DNA of 64,000 nt from Deinococcus aquaedulcis. GTDB lineage: Bacteria; Deinococcota; Deinococci; Deinococcales; Deinococcaceae. The stretch is from NCBI RefSeq assembly GCF_019693445.1, contig NZ_JAHRBL010000006.1, positions 62,001 through 126,000 on the forward strand. The letters run 5' to 3'. Below the pieces are notes generated by a model. It ran no database searches and was not told the origin of the DNA. It was given only the letters and a program-made list of their open reading frames with translations. Both the position numbers and the translations under genes were made by a program. Below, one piece after another: positions 11,655-25,016 of the stretch (the stretch's first letter is position 1; each line of letters opens with the position of its first letter).

Positions 11655-12017
11655 TTACACGTTAAAGCCGAACATCCGCATCTGGCGCTTGCCGTCTTCG
11701 GTCATCTTGTCGGGGCCCCACGGCGGCGTCCAGACGAATTCCACGTTCACGCCGCTCACGCCGTCGAGGCGGCCCACGGCCATCTCGGCGTCGGCGCGGA
11801 TCAGGTCCTGCACAGGGCAGCCCACGCTGGTGAGGGTCATGGTGATCTCCACCTGACCGCCCTCCTGCACGTCCACGCCGTAGATCAGGCCCAGGTCCAC
11901 CACGTTCACGGGAATTTCGGGGTCCTTGACGACCTTCAGGGCTTCGAGCACCTGTTCTTCGCTGGGCAGGGTGCCCGCCGCCTGGGTCTGTTCGGTATTC
12001 ATGGCTTCGGTGTCCAT
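11655..12017 (-). CDS. DUF59 (MIP18-type) iron-sulfur assembly factor
   Basis: A 120-residue cytoplasmic protein of the DUF59/SufT-PaaD-like family, which helps mature Fe-S proteins. The domain is clear: VVKDPEIPVNVVDLGLIYGV (about residues 29-48), TMTLTSVGCPVQDLI with the conserved Cys (about 59-73), and VEFVWTPPWGPDKM. Its ATG overlaps the stop codon of the upstream rhodanese gene (TGATG), so the two are translationally coupled. That pairing suggests sulfur trafficking into clusters, an inference. Confidence 0.88.
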   Translation of the reverse strand: MDTEAMNTEQTQAAGTLPSEEQVLEALKVVKDPEIPVNVVDLGLIYGVDVQEGGQVEITMTLTSVGCPVQDLIRADAEMAVGRLDGVSGVNVEFVWTPPWGPDKMTEDGKRQMRMFGFNV

Positions 12018-12331
12018 CAGCCCTGCCCCTGTACGTGTGGCAGGCCCTCATTCACCCAGGCCATGGTGCCGCCGGCGAGGTTGACCACCTGCGTGTAGCC
12101 CTGGGCCTTCAGGAACTCGCCGGCGCGGGCGCTGCGGGCGCCGCTGCGGCAGATCATGACCAGTTCGCGGTCGCGCGGCAGTTCGGCGTGGCGGCTTTCA
12201 AACTCGCTCAGGGGGATCAGCTGCGCGCCCTGGGCATGTACCTCGTCGTATTCATTCTGCTCGCGCACGTCTACGAGCAACGCGCCCGCCTGCACGCGGC
12301 GCTGCCCTTCTTGCGGGGTGACATCTTCCAT
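12017..12331 (-). CDS. Rhodanese-like sulfurtransferase
   Basis: A single-domain rhodanese of 104 residues. It shows the LLVDVREQNEYDEVH strand-helix block, and the active loop reads CRSGARSARAG, with the persulfide cysteine first and the C-x-x-G-x-R pattern intact. The ATG at 12329-12331 lies 7 nt after TATGCT, which indicates a leaderless message and argues against longer in-frame starts. Overlaps the DUF59 gene by a TGATG junction. Divergent from a second rhodanese gene. Confidence 0.85.
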   Translation of the reverse strand: MEDVTPQEGQRRVQAGALLVDVREQNEYDEVHAQGAQLIPLSEFESRHAELPRDRELVMICRSGARSARAGEFLKAQGYTQVVNLAGGTMAWVNEGLPHVQGQG

Positions 12332-12388
12332 GCGGCCCAGCATAGCCCAGGGGGCAAAAGGGAATGTGCCGTGCGTATCCTGGGCAGC

Positions 12389-12676
12389 GTGAACCCCCCG
12401 CCTCTGCCTGACGGCGTGACCCTCATTGACCTGCGCCCCGCCGCCCTGCGCGAGGCCGAGCCGCTGGAAGGCCTGACGGAGCGGCCTGTCCTGGCTGTGT
12501 CGCTGGATGAGATTGAGGCGGGACGTCATGGTCTGACCCCGGTGCAGGGCCCATTGGTGGTGATCTGCGAACGGGGCGTGCGTTCGGGGTTGGCAGCAGA
12601 GTACCTGCGCGCCGACGGCCTGGACGCACAGGCGTATCCGGGCGGGGTGCCGGCGTTGAAGGCGGGACAGGGCTGA
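12389..12676 (+). CDS. Short rhodanese-like protein
   Basis: A 95-residue rhodanese domain, shorter than usual. [17 protein letters not shown] is the N-terminal strand and helix, and [18 protein letters not shown] carries the active cysteine in a C-E-R-G-V-R loop. The GTG at 12389 lies 7 nt after TATCCT, matching the leaderless pattern; another in-frame GTG is at 12371. It diverges from the other rhodanese gene with only 57 bp between the starts, so both promoters lie in that gap. Substrate unknown. Confidence 0.72.
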   Translation: MNPPPLPDGVTLIDLRPAALREAEPLEGLTERPVLAVSLDEIEAGRHGLTPVQGPLVVICERGVRSGLAAEYLRADGLDAQAYPGGVPALKAGQG

Positions 12677-12711
12677 GCCAGGGCTTACGCCCCTGTTCTA
12701 GACTGGCGCCC

Positions 12712-14172
12712 ATGTGTGCCCTGCCCCCCGGTTTTATTTCCACGCGTGACGTGCTGGACGAGCGCCTGACCGGCCCTGAGGTGCGCCGCCTGGAACTGGC
12801 CCACGGCAACGAGGAACTCCTCTATGGTCTGGACGTGCTGGGGTTGGCGGGCCCCTTCTCCCGCGTCACCCCCTGGGAACTGGAAGACGAGCGCGGCGTC
12901 CGGCGCATCAACGCCAGCGGCTACGCGGCCATGCCCTTCGGCGAGATGCCCCCGGCCATCACCGCCTTCATGGCCGAGTTCCTGCAGAACAACCGGGCCA
13001 TGGGCCTGCCGCAGCAGTCCAGCGGGCCCTGGCGCGCGGCCCTGCAGGCCAATCTGGTGCGGCTGCTGGCCCGGGAACTGCCCAGCCACGAGAGCAGCCA
13101 GGTGTTTTTCTGCTCCAGCGGCACCGAGGCCATAGAAGGCGCCCTGAAGTTCGCCAAGGCGTGGCGCCCGCGCACCAAGTTCCAGATTTCCTTTGCCAGC
13201 GGCTACCACGGCAAGACCCTGGGCAGCCTGAGCCTGACCCCCAACCCTGAATACCAGGACATTTTCCGTCCCCTGGTGCCCGGCGCCCTGACCAGCCCCT
13301 ACGGTGACCTGGACGCCCTGGCAGCCCTGATCCGCCGCGTGGGCCCGGACAACGTGACCTGCGTGGTGGTGGAACCCATTCAGGGCGAGGGCGGCGTGAA
13401 TATTCCCCCGCCCGGCTTTCTGCGCGGCCTGGGCGAACTGTGCCGCAAGCACGGCATCCCCGTCATTGCCGATGAGATCCAGACCGGCCTGGGCCGCACC
13501 GGGCACTGGTTCGAGTCGGCGGCGCAGGGGCTGGACCCGGACATCATCACGCTGGCCAAGCCACTGGGCGGGGGCATGACGGCGGTGGGGGCCACCATCG
13601 TCCGCGCGCCCATTTACAAGAAGATGCTGGGCGGCCTGAGCAGCAAGCGCCACAGCAACACCTTTGGCGGCGGCGCCCTGGCGATGGCGGTGGGCCTCAA
13701 GAGCCTGGAATACCTGATCGAGCACAACCTCCCAGAGCGCAGCCGCACCCTGGGCGCCCAGGGCCTTGCCCGGCTGCAGGCGGTGCAGCGCCGCTTCCCA
13801 GGCCTGCTGGAAGACGTGCGCGGTCAGGGCCTGCTGCTGGCCATGCAGTTCCGGCCAATGGTGGGCGTGCCCCTGCCCGCCGCCCTGAAGGAAATCGTCT
13901 TTGAGGCCACCGCCATTCTGGCCCTGCGCGAACTGCACGGCGCGGGCGTGATGGCCAACCTGTCCCTGAGCAGCAAGCGCACCGTGCGCCTGACCCCCGC
14001 CCTGGACATGCCCCAGGACGTCTTTGCCACCCTGCTGGACCGCGTGGAGGCGTTTGCCCAGACCCACCCCAATGCCCGCGACCTGCTGTTGAAAACCCCG
14101 CCGCAGGTCACCGCGCGCCTCGCCAGTTTCGCGGCAAGAAGCCCGAAGAAGCGCACGCCCAGCGATGGGTAA
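12712..14172 (+). CDS. Class III aminotransferase, ornithine/putrescine type
   Basis: A 486-residue PLP enzyme. Motifs: [18 protein letters not shown] (about residues 124-141), the aromatic stacking region [28 protein letters not shown] (about 220-234), [17 protein letters not shown] (about 249-265) and [16 protein letters not shown] with the Schiff-base lysine (about 279-294). The Q-G-E-G and E-I-Q-T-G patterns point to ornithine, acetylornithine or putrescine as donor. It is longer than the 400-residue average because of an extended N-terminus. TAGACT lies 7 nt before the ATG. It stands alone and ends at a heptad hairpin. Confidence 0.87.
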   Translation: MCALPPGFISTRDVLDERLTGPEVRRLELAHGNEELLYGLDVLGLAGPFSRVTPWELEDERGVRRINASGYAAMPFGEMPPAITAFMAEFLQNNRAMGLPQQSSGPWRAALQANLVRLLARELPSHESSQVFFCSSGTEAIEGALKFAKAWRPRTKFQISFASGYHGKTLGSLSLTPNPEYQDIFRPLVPGALTSPYGDLDALAALIRRVGPDNVTCVVVEPIQGEGGVNIPPPGFLRGLGELCRKHGIPVIADEIQTGLGRTGHWFESAAQGLDPDIITLAKPLGGGMTAVGATIVRAPIYKKMLGGLSSKRHSNTFGGGALAMAVGLKSLEYLIEHNLPERSRTLGAQGLARLQAVQRRFPGLLEDVRGQGLLLAMQFRPMVGVPLPAALKEIVFEATAILALRELHGAGVMANLSLSSKRTVRLTPALDMPQDVFATLLDRVEAFAQTHPNARDLLLKTPPQVTARLASFAARSPKKRTPSDG

Positions 14173-14185
14173 AAGGGGGGAAGGG

Positions 14186-14253
14186 GGGAGGAGGAAGTGG
14201 TGGGTGGGTCGTGGGCTGTTTCCACTGCCCACTCGCCACTCCCTCCTCGCCCC
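14186..14253. repeat. Palindromic heptad-repeat array
   Basis: Three AGTGGNN-type 7-bp units (AGTGGTG GGTGGGT CGTGGGC) are mirrored after a short loop by CCACTGC CCACTCG CCACTCC. The arms also share GAGGAGG / CCTCCTC ends. The hairpin fills the gap between two convergent genes, so a terminator role is plausible. Confidence 0.6.
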
Positions 14254-14772
14254 CTACGCCATGCCGCAGGCCCGCTGCACCAGCAGGTGCAGTTCGTCGC
14301 GGCCCAGGCGGCGCACCTCCAGGGGCAGGTCCGCCGGCAGGTCGCTGAGGCCGGGCACAATGGGCGCAAAGCGGAACTCGGGGCGGGCGATCAGGTCGCG
14401 CCGGGCGGTCAGGGCCAGGGTGAAATCCACGCGCAGTTCAAAGTGGGCGTTCAGTTCGGCACGCAGGGGCGCGGGGTCGCCGGCCAGCAGGGCCACCAGG
14501 GCGGGGTGGGGCGCAAAGCCGTCTTCGAGGTGGGCCGCCGTGCGGGCGGTGTCCAGAAACACCCCGGCCCCTGGCAGCACGTAGCCGCTGATGCGCCGCC
14601 GGCAGACGTCCGGGGCGTCGCCGCGCACGGCGGTCACATGCCGCCCGGCCCGCGCCGCGCCGCCCAGCAGGGCCCAGAAGCGGCCCAGGCTGGAATACCG
14701 CGCCAGTTCCACATGGCCCGCCGGTTTGGTGGGCAGGGGCCGCGTGGGCCGGTCCGCAAGGGGAGGGGTCAC
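14254..14772 (-). CDS. Hypothetical protein
   Basis: I do not recognise this 172-residue protein. It is soluble-looking, with no signal or membrane segment, and contains [19 protein letters not shown] in the middle and [19 protein letters not shown] at the C-terminus, which reads as an amphipathic helix. The GTG start follows TAGCAT by 6 nt, a leaderless layout. It is convergent with the aminotransferase gene. Confidence 0.6.
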   Translation of the reverse strand: MTPPLADRPTRPLPTKPAGHVELARYSSLGRFWALLGGAARAGRHVTAVRGDAPDVCRRRISGYVLPGAGVFLDTARTAAHLEDGFAPHPALVALLAGDPAPLRAELNAHFELRVDFTLALTARRDLIARPEFRFAPIVPGLSDLPADLPLEVRRLGRDELHLLVQRACGMA

Positions 14773-15258
14773 GGCCTCATGCTAGCCCGGCCGTTCGGCC
14801 TGCACACCGCACAAGGTTACGGACTGGGGGTGACGGTGTGCTGGTGAGAGCTGACGGCGGCTCTGCGCGCAGCCAGCGGCAGCCAAAGGCGTCTCGCAAA
14901 GGTTGAGAGGTCGGGAGGGGCAGAGCGAAGGACGCTCTCCTGAACGCGCAACCCGTCCACTCCTCTGCCCTCTCTCCGTGACGGTCTATGGACGCCGGCA
15001 TAAGCCTGGATCAGTGATAAGGCGTCCGGTTCATCCGTTCTTCCATCACGACCGGAGGGGCTCGCAGAGCGGCGCAGCAGAGAAGGAACAACGGTGACGG
15101 AGCGGAGGGGAAGCACCGAAGCGACGCGGAGGGGCTGCAACGGATGATCCGCATGAGTGGTCGGCTCGGCCGTTGGGCGGCTGTCTAACGCACGGTGAGC
15201 GTCAGTCGGGCCAACGTGTACGTCTCCCTCTTTCAGTAGGCTGCGGGGCAGCGCCGCG
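14773..15258. other. Gene-free stretch with short dispersed repeats
   Basis: No convincing gene. Positions 14991-15015 read GACGCCGGCATAAGCCTGGA plus TCAGT; a near copy lies inverted at 15733-15757. The middle (about 15080-15150) is rich in GGAGGGG and GAAGCGACGCGG-like segments resembling the small non-coding repeats known in Deinococcus. No T-tract terminator is evident. Confidence 0.5.
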
Positions 15259-15654
15259 TTACTGAACCTCTTCAATACCCGGCCCTGCCAGGGAGTCGTG
15301 ACGGTACGTCTTCCCGGACACTGCTTCGACGGTCAGGACGTAACCGGTCTTGTCGGCATTGGGGACGATTTCCGACCGGGCAACATTCTCTGAGCCTGGC
15401 AGGGCCGTCTGGCCCAGCACGCCGTCGGCACAGCTGCTGGTTTCGGGAAGAAACGCATAGTTCTTCCCGCCGGACTCGACTTTTTTGACCTCAATGCCCA
15501 CCATGCACTGACGGATGTACGCCTGCGCGGCCGTGTTGACCGCGCGGGCGCGCGCTTCACTAAGCTGTCCGGCCGCTTCACCGATGCGTTCCGGCGCGCA
15601 GGAGGCAAGCGACAGGAGCAGGACACCGGACAGCGCAGCGTAAAGAGGGTTCAT
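15259..15654 (-). CDS. Small putative lipoprotein
   Basis: A 131-residue protein with a lipoprotein signal (MNPLYAALSGVLLLSLASC, lipobox LASC at residue 19). The mature part has two more cysteines (RQCMVG and SSCADG), spaced like the disulfide of pilin-type domains, and a C-terminal beta-like segment YVLTVEAVSGKTYR. A pilin-like exported protein is possible but not proven. TATGGT lies 6 nt before the ATG. It is flanked on both sides by inverted copies of a 25-bp repeat. Confidence 0.6.
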   Translation of the reverse strand: MNPLYAALSGVLLLSLASCAPERIGEAAGQLSEARARAVNTAAQAYIRQCMVGIEVKKVESGGKNYAFLPETSSCADGVLGQTALPGSENVARSEIVPNADKTGYVLTVEAVSGKTYRHDSLAGPGIEEVQ

Positions 15655-16003
15655 GCCGTCACCATACGGCCTGAGGCGAGGCCATGACTCACCAGATGAG
15701 CGTTGTGCCGCCCACCGTCGTCCCTTACAACGACTGATGCAGACTTATGCCGGTGTCAATGAATCGGATGACACCTCAAGAAGCAGACCAGCACTGTCTG
15801 AGACACATATCCTGTCAATCTGTCTTCTCCGACGCCCTCCCAGTTATGGGCTGTGCTCTGCAGCACTGGATTTTCCGGCAAAGGAATGTGGAGCAAGCAC
15901 GCAGGAGTCATCGAACTTCCTGACGAGAGGGTTTGAACTTGCCTGCCAGAAGCGTTTGGAGACTTGCTCTCTGCGCCTGCCCCACCGCTGTAGCCTGGGC
16001 GGC
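15655..16003. other. Gene-free stretch, holds the inverted 25-bp repeat copy
   Basis: No gene is supported. Positions 15733-15757 are the inverse of 14991-15015 (about 22 of 25 bases agree). The downstream end holds TAGCCT at 15991-15996, the likely -10 box of the hydrolase gene. Confidence 0.5.
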
Positions 16004-16807
16004 ATGTCCAGACGGTCCTTCCAGCCTCGCCTGTCGCCCCGCGTGCGTGCGTGGCTGGTGGGCGGGGTCTTGCTGCTGGCGGGCTACGGCCTGGGCCGCG
16101 CGCAGCCATTGCTCTTTCGCCCGCCGCTGGTGCCCGGCCAGGACGCGATCACCGACGCCGCCAGCCGCGAGGCGCGGGTCACGCTGGAGAGGGTGGGCGG
16201 GCCAGTCCTGAATATTGGGCCGGCGCAGGGGCCCGCACGGTTGCTGCTGGTTTTCTACCCCGGCGGACTGGTGCGCCCCCAGGCGTACGAGTGGCTGGGC
16301 CGGGCGCTGGCCGCGCAGGGGGTCCAGACCGTGATTCCGGCCTTTCCGCTGGACCTCGCCGTGACCACGCCCAACCGGGCTGAGGCGCTCATTGAGCACT
16401 ATGCCCAGGGCCGGCCGGTGGTGCTGGCTGGGCACTCGATGGGCGGCGCGATGGCCGCGCAGTACGCGGCGGGCCACGCCGGGCAGCTGGCCGGGTTGGT
16501 GCTCATGGCGGCCTACCCAGCAGGCAACGTGAGCCTGAAAGGCCAGTCCCTCCCCACCCTGTCCCTGCTGGCCGAGCACGACCGCGTGGCGTCCCCCGAC
16601 GCGGTGCGCGGCGGTCTGGCCCGCCTGCCAGACGGCGCGGCCCTGACCGTGATTCCCGGCGCGGTCCACGCCTTTTTTGGGCGCTATGGCCCCCAGTCGG
16701 GCGACGGCGTGCCCACCGTCAGCCGCGCCCAGGCCGAGGGCGACGTGCTGCGGGCGATCACGGGGTTTCTGGCGGGGCTGGAGGGTGCCACCCCCGCTCA
16801 GCGGTGA
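16004..16807 (+). CDS. Membrane-anchored alpha/beta hydrolase
   Basis: A 267-residue alpha/beta hydrolase with an N-terminal membrane anchor or signal (WLVGGVLLLAGYGLGRAQPL, about residues 16-35). The catalytic triad is visible: nucleophile in LAGHSMGGAMAAQYA (about 143-157), Asp in SLLAEHDRVASPD (about 188-200), and His in PGAVHAFFGRYGPQ (about 220-233). TAGCCT lies 7 nt before the ATG, which supports this start over longer frames. Its last 50 nt overlap the end of the minus-strand gene at 16758. Substrate is unknown; an ester or polyester is typical. Confidence 0.82.
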   Translation: MSRRSFQPRLSPRVRAWLVGGVLLLAGYGLGRAQPLLFRPPLVPGQDAITDAASREARVTLERVGGPVLNIGPAQGPARLLLVFYPGGLVRPQAYEWLGRALAAQGVQTVIPAFPLDLAVTTPNRAEALIEHYAQGRPVVLAGHSMGGAMAAQYAAGHAGQLAGLVLMAAYPAGNVSLKGQSLPTLSLLAEHDRVASPDAVRGGLARLPDGAALTVIPGAVHAFFGRYGPQSGDGVPTVSRAQAEGDVLRAITGFLAGLEGATPAQR

Positions 16808-17225
16808 ACACGGCCCAGGCGTGACTCCACACGAGGTCCGCGCCTTCCGGGTGAAGCCAGATCCGCCGCCCGGGGCCAGCCAGGGCCGTCATCGCCAGCG
16901 TCAGCCGGTCAAAGGCCGCTTCGTCGGGCACGTCGTTTGGGTGCAGGATCGCGGTCAGGGGCGGCAGCCCAAAGTTCACCATCAGGATGAGCCGCAACCC
17001 CGCCGGCTCCACATTCACCTCCAGTGTGTGCTCGGCACCCTCTACCAAAGCCCGGAGCGTGGCGGCGTCCGGCAGTGGCGCGGGCTCACCGTCCAGCAGA
17101 AAGGTCCAGGGCAGGGGAAAATCAGCCAGTGCGGTGCAGAGGCCATGCTCATCCAGGGCCTCCACGGTCAGTTCCAGCAGGGCACCGTCAAAGGTGAAGG
17201 CGTCACGCAGCTCGGCCCAGTTCAC
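16758..17225 (-). CDS. Hypothetical protein at the end of the formate dehydrogenase operon
   Basis: A 155-residue soluble protein I do not recognise. It begins MNWAELRDAFTFDGALLELT from a GTG that overlaps the fdhD stop codon as GTGA, so it is translationally coupled to fdhD. Features include ILHPNDVPDEAAFDRLTLAM and a Trp-rich C-terminus. The coupling makes a role beside FdhD or the dehydrogenase plausible. The 3' end overlaps the hydrolase gene on the other strand by 50 bp, which is unusual, but both frames have clean coding character. Confidence 0.6.
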   Translation of the reverse strand: MNWAELRDAFTFDGALLELTVEALDEHGLCTALADFPLPWTFLLDGEPAPLPDAATLRALVEGAEHTLEVNVEPAGLRLILMVNFGLPPLTAILHPNDVPDEAAFDRLTLAMTALAGPGRRIWLHPEGADLVWSHAWAVFTAERGWHPPAPPETP

Positions 17226-17947
17226 GACTTCACCCGCTCTGCCCCGCTGTATACCGTCACGCGGCCTTCGCGGGCAAAGCCACACAGGGTCACCCCAAAG
17301 GCCGCCGCCGTGTCCACCGCCAGACTGGTGGCCGCGCCCACCGCCACCACCACGGCAACGCCCGCCACCACGGCCTTTTGCACGATCTCGAACCCCGCGC
17401 GGCTGCTGACCACCAGCACGTGGTCCGTCAGCGGCAGCGCGCGGCGGGCCTGTGCCCAGCCCACCACCCGGTCCACGGCGTTGTGGCGCCCCACGTCCTC
17501 GAAGGCGGCCAGGAGGGTGCCCGCCGGCGTGAACAGCCCCGCGCCGTGCAGCCCGCCCGTCTGGGCAAAGCCCGGCTGGGCGGCGCGCAGCCCCTCGGGG
17601 AAGGTGGCCAGGGCCGCCGCGCTCAGGGGCCCGGCGGTCCACCCAGGCGCGGTGGCCCGCGCCAGCAGCCGCTCAATGCTGCCGGTCCCGCACACGCCGC
17701 ACGCGCTGGACGACACCGCCAGCCGCGCCGCCCCCGCCAGCCGCTCGTGCTCGGGGGTGTGCAGGTGCCAGAGGTTCGGGTTTTCGCCGTCGGGGTTCAG
17801 GGCAAAGTGATCCGGCAGCAGCCCTTCGGCCACCAGCCAGCCCAGCAGCAGTTCACGCTCAAACCCCGGGGTGCGCATCAGGACGCCCAGGGGCAGTGGG
17901 CCGCCCGGGGTATGCAGCCGCAGTTCCAGCGGCTCCTCGCAGGCCAC
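17222..17947 (-). CDS. fdhD: Formate dehydrogenase accessory sulfurtransferase FdhD
   Basis: FdhD moves sulfur from a cysteine desulfurase to the molybdenum cofactor of formate dehydrogenase. The essential pair is in SSSACGVCGTGSIERLL (C-x-x-C), followed by TGGLHGAGLFTPAG and the substrate loop FEDVGRHNAVDRVVGW. From GTG 17947 the protein has 241 residues and begins ACEEPLELRL, which cuts into the conserved N-terminus. The frame stays open upstream through VRLPVRRFP to a CTG at 18013-18011 that overlaps the DUF1641 stop as CTGA; a CTG start there would give 263 residues and the family's usual N-terminus. Confidence 0.9.
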   Translation of the reverse strand: MACEEPLELRLHTPGGPLPLGVLMRTPGFERELLLGWLVAEGLLPDHFALNPDGENPNLWHLHTPEHERLAGAARLAVSSSACGVCGTGSIERLLARATAPGWTAGPLSAAALATFPEGLRAAQPGFAQTGGLHGAGLFTPAGTLLAAFEDVGRHNAVDRVVGWAQARRALPLTDHVLVVSSRAGFEIVQKAVVAGVAVVVAVGAATSLAVDTAAAFGVTLCGFAREGRVTVYSGAERVKS

Positions 17948-18009
17948 AGCGTCCTCCTGGGGCTGCCCGGCCGGAAAGCGCCGGACCGGCAGCCGGACAC
18001 TGGGGCCCC

Positions 18010-18513
18010 TCAGCGGTTCACCTCGGTCTGGTTGGGCACAGGCGCGGTGTCGCCCTCTGCCCCGCGCAGGGCGCGGCCCATGCCCTTGAGCAGGGCAAAG
18101 ATGGCCCCCAGGGCCACCTGCACGTCGCGGTCTTTCAGCAGGGCCAGCACCTCGCCCAGGCCCAGCCCCCGCCCGGCGGCCACGTGGCGCGCGCCCTCGT
18201 TCAGCCCGGTGGTCAGCGCGTGGCCCAGCAGGCCCACCTCGCGCGGGTCCAGGGTGCCCAGGGTCTTGCCCAGTTCGGCCACGTTGCGCAGCAGCGTCGT
18301 GCCGCCCGCGCCGCCCAGCTGGTGCAGCAGCGCGGCGCTCAGGCCCTCGCCGCCGCGTACGGTCTTGCCCAGCACGTCCAGCACCCCGTGGTCGTGCAGG
18401 GCGCGCAGCAGGGTCAGGCCCTCCAGCAGGGCTTCGGTAGAATCCTCAACCTCGCCCTGCAGGCGTTCCTGGGGCGTGGGCGGGCGGGGGGCATAATCCA
18501 GCGGCTTGGCCAT
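18010..18513 (-). CDS. DUF1641 protein, formate dehydrogenase partner
   Basis: A 167-residue protein of the DUF1641 family, which commonly sits beside soluble formate dehydrogenase alpha genes and is thought to be a subunit or helper. The family helix GLTLLRALHDHGVLDVLGKT is at about residues 32-51, and a Gly/Leu-rich helical segment (GLGLGEVLALLKDRDVQVAL) follows. No membrane segment is clear. ATG 18513 was preferred over an upstream start because the family region begins soon after it. Lies 60 bp downstream of the alpha subunit gene and directly precedes fdhD. Confidence 0.85.
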   Translation of the reverse strand: MAKPLDYAPRPPTPQERLQGEVEDSTEALLEGLTLLRALHDHGVLDVLGKTVRGGEGLSAALLHQLGGAGGTTLLRNVAELGKTLGTLDPREVGLLGHALTTGLNEGARHVAAGRGLGLGEVLALLKDRDVQVALGAIFALLKGMGRALRGAEGDTAPVPNQTEVNR

Positions 18514-18573
18514 AAAAAACCTCGGGGAGTGGGCGAAGGGTGCCTCGACCGTCAACAGGGCCAGTCGGCTGCT

Positions 18574-21636
<3,063 letters not shown>

Positions 21637-21679
21637 AAAGCCCCCTTGCGAACCTTGTGGGGAGTATAGGGGGTGGGGG

Positions 21680-21768
21680 CGGATGGCCGATGGTCGAGGG
21701 CGGATGGCAGAAGGCAAATGGCAGATGGCAAAACCGGCTTTTGGCCATCTGCTATCTGCCATCTGCGC
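21680..21768. repeat. Palindromic heptad-repeat array
   Basis: Units GGATGGC, CGATGGT, GGATGGC, AGAAGGC, AAATGGC, AGATGGC are mirrored by GGCCATCT, GCTATCT, GCCATCT. The hairpin lies between the formate dehydrogenase promoter and the end of the CDF transporter gene and may terminate the latter. The unit sequence is nearly the same as at 11552-11652. Confidence 0.65.
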
Positions 21769-21782
21769 GCTCCCCAGGGCGC

Positions 21783-22697
21783 CTACAGCACCAGGACCCC
21801 GTGATGCTTGGCCTGTTCCTGGGGTTCCACATGAATGGTGACGTTGGCGTCGGGCATTTCGGCGCGCAGGGCGTCTTCCAGGCGGTCGCAGATGGCGTGG
21901 GCCCCCGACACCGTCATGTCGCCGGGCACCACCATGTGGAACTCGATAAAGGTCACGCGGCCCGCGTGGCGGGTGCGCAGGTCGTGCATTTCCAGGGCGC
22001 CCTCGCCGTGTTCGCTGAGCAGCGCGCGAATGCGGCCCTCGGTCTGCGCGTCGACCGCCGCGTCCATCAGGCCGCCCACGCTGTCGCGCACCAGATGCCA
22101 GCCGCTGTACAGGATGTTCAGGGCCACCAGCAGCGCCAGCAGCGGGTCCAGCACCGGCAGCCCCGTGAAGCGGGCCGCCAGAACACCGATCAAGACGCCC
22201 ACGCTGGTCACCACGTCACTCAGCACATGCCGCCCGTCGGCCAGTAGGGCGGGGGAACGCAGCGCCCGCCCCCGGCGCAGCAGCACCGACGCCCAGAGCG
22301 CGTTCAGCACGCTGGCGCCCAGGTTCACCGCCAGCCCAGCAAACGGCGCGTCCACGGGGCGCGGATTAAACAGTACCGGCCACGCCTCGCGGGCGATGCT
22401 GACAGCCGCCAGCACAATCAGCACGCCCTCGGCCACCGCGCTGAAGTATTCGGCCTTGGTGTGGCCGTAGGGGTGCCCGGCGTCGGCGGGGCGGGCCGCC
22501 ACCCGCAGGGCGATGACCGCCGCCACGGCCGCCGCCACGTTGATGATGCTTTCCAGGGCGTCGGAGTACAGCGCTACGCTGCCGGTCAGGCCATAGGCCA
22601 CGAATTTCAGGCCCAGGACCACCACCGCCACCACCACGCTGCCCAGCGCGAGCCGGGTGGCCGGGGACGTCTGCGGCGGAGCACTCGGGCCAGTCAC
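21783..22697 (-). CDS. Cation diffusion facilitator (CDF) metal transporter
   Basis: A 304-residue inner-membrane metal/proton antiporter exporting divalent cations. Six hydrophobic segments fill residues 15-205. The metal-site segments are YSDALESIINV in helix 2 and ADGRHVLSDVVTS in helix 5 (H-x-x-x-D). A cytoplasmic C-terminal domain with HDLRTRHAGRVTFIEFH and VTIHVEP follows. The His in helix 5 fits zinc, iron or cobalt better than the D-x-x-x-D of manganese exporters such as MntE, but this is not certain. GTG start with TACGCT 6 nt upstream. Divergent from uvrD. Confidence 0.88.
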   Translation of the reverse strand: MTGPSAPPQTSPATRLALGSVVVAVVVLGLKFVAYGLTGSVALYSDALESIINVAAAVAAVIALRVAARPADAGHPYGHTKAEYFSAVAEGVLIVLAAVSIAREAWPVLFNPRPVDAPFAGLAVNLGASVLNALWASVLLRRGRALRSPALLADGRHVLSDVVTSVGVLIGVLAARFTGLPVLDPLLALLVALNILYSGWHLVRDSVGGLMDAAVDAQTEGRIRALLSEHGEGALEMHDLRTRHAGRVTFIEFHMVVPGDMTVSGAHAICDRLEDALRAEMPDANVTIHVEPQEQAKHHGVLVL

Positions 22698-22805
22698 CGA
22701 AGGAGCGTAGCAGGGTTAGGTGCGGCGAAAGGCGTGCCCCCAGCGGGGACAGCGCGCCCCTCGCCATTACGCCGGAAACAGAATCGGCCCTGATACAATT
22801 CTCCG

Positions 22806-25016
<2,211 letters not shown>

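Noticed and set aside
14817..15275. A 152-codon minus-strand frame in the 15-kb gap
   Set aside because: It crosses the 25-bp repeat and repeat-like tracts and has no ribosome site or recognisable domain.
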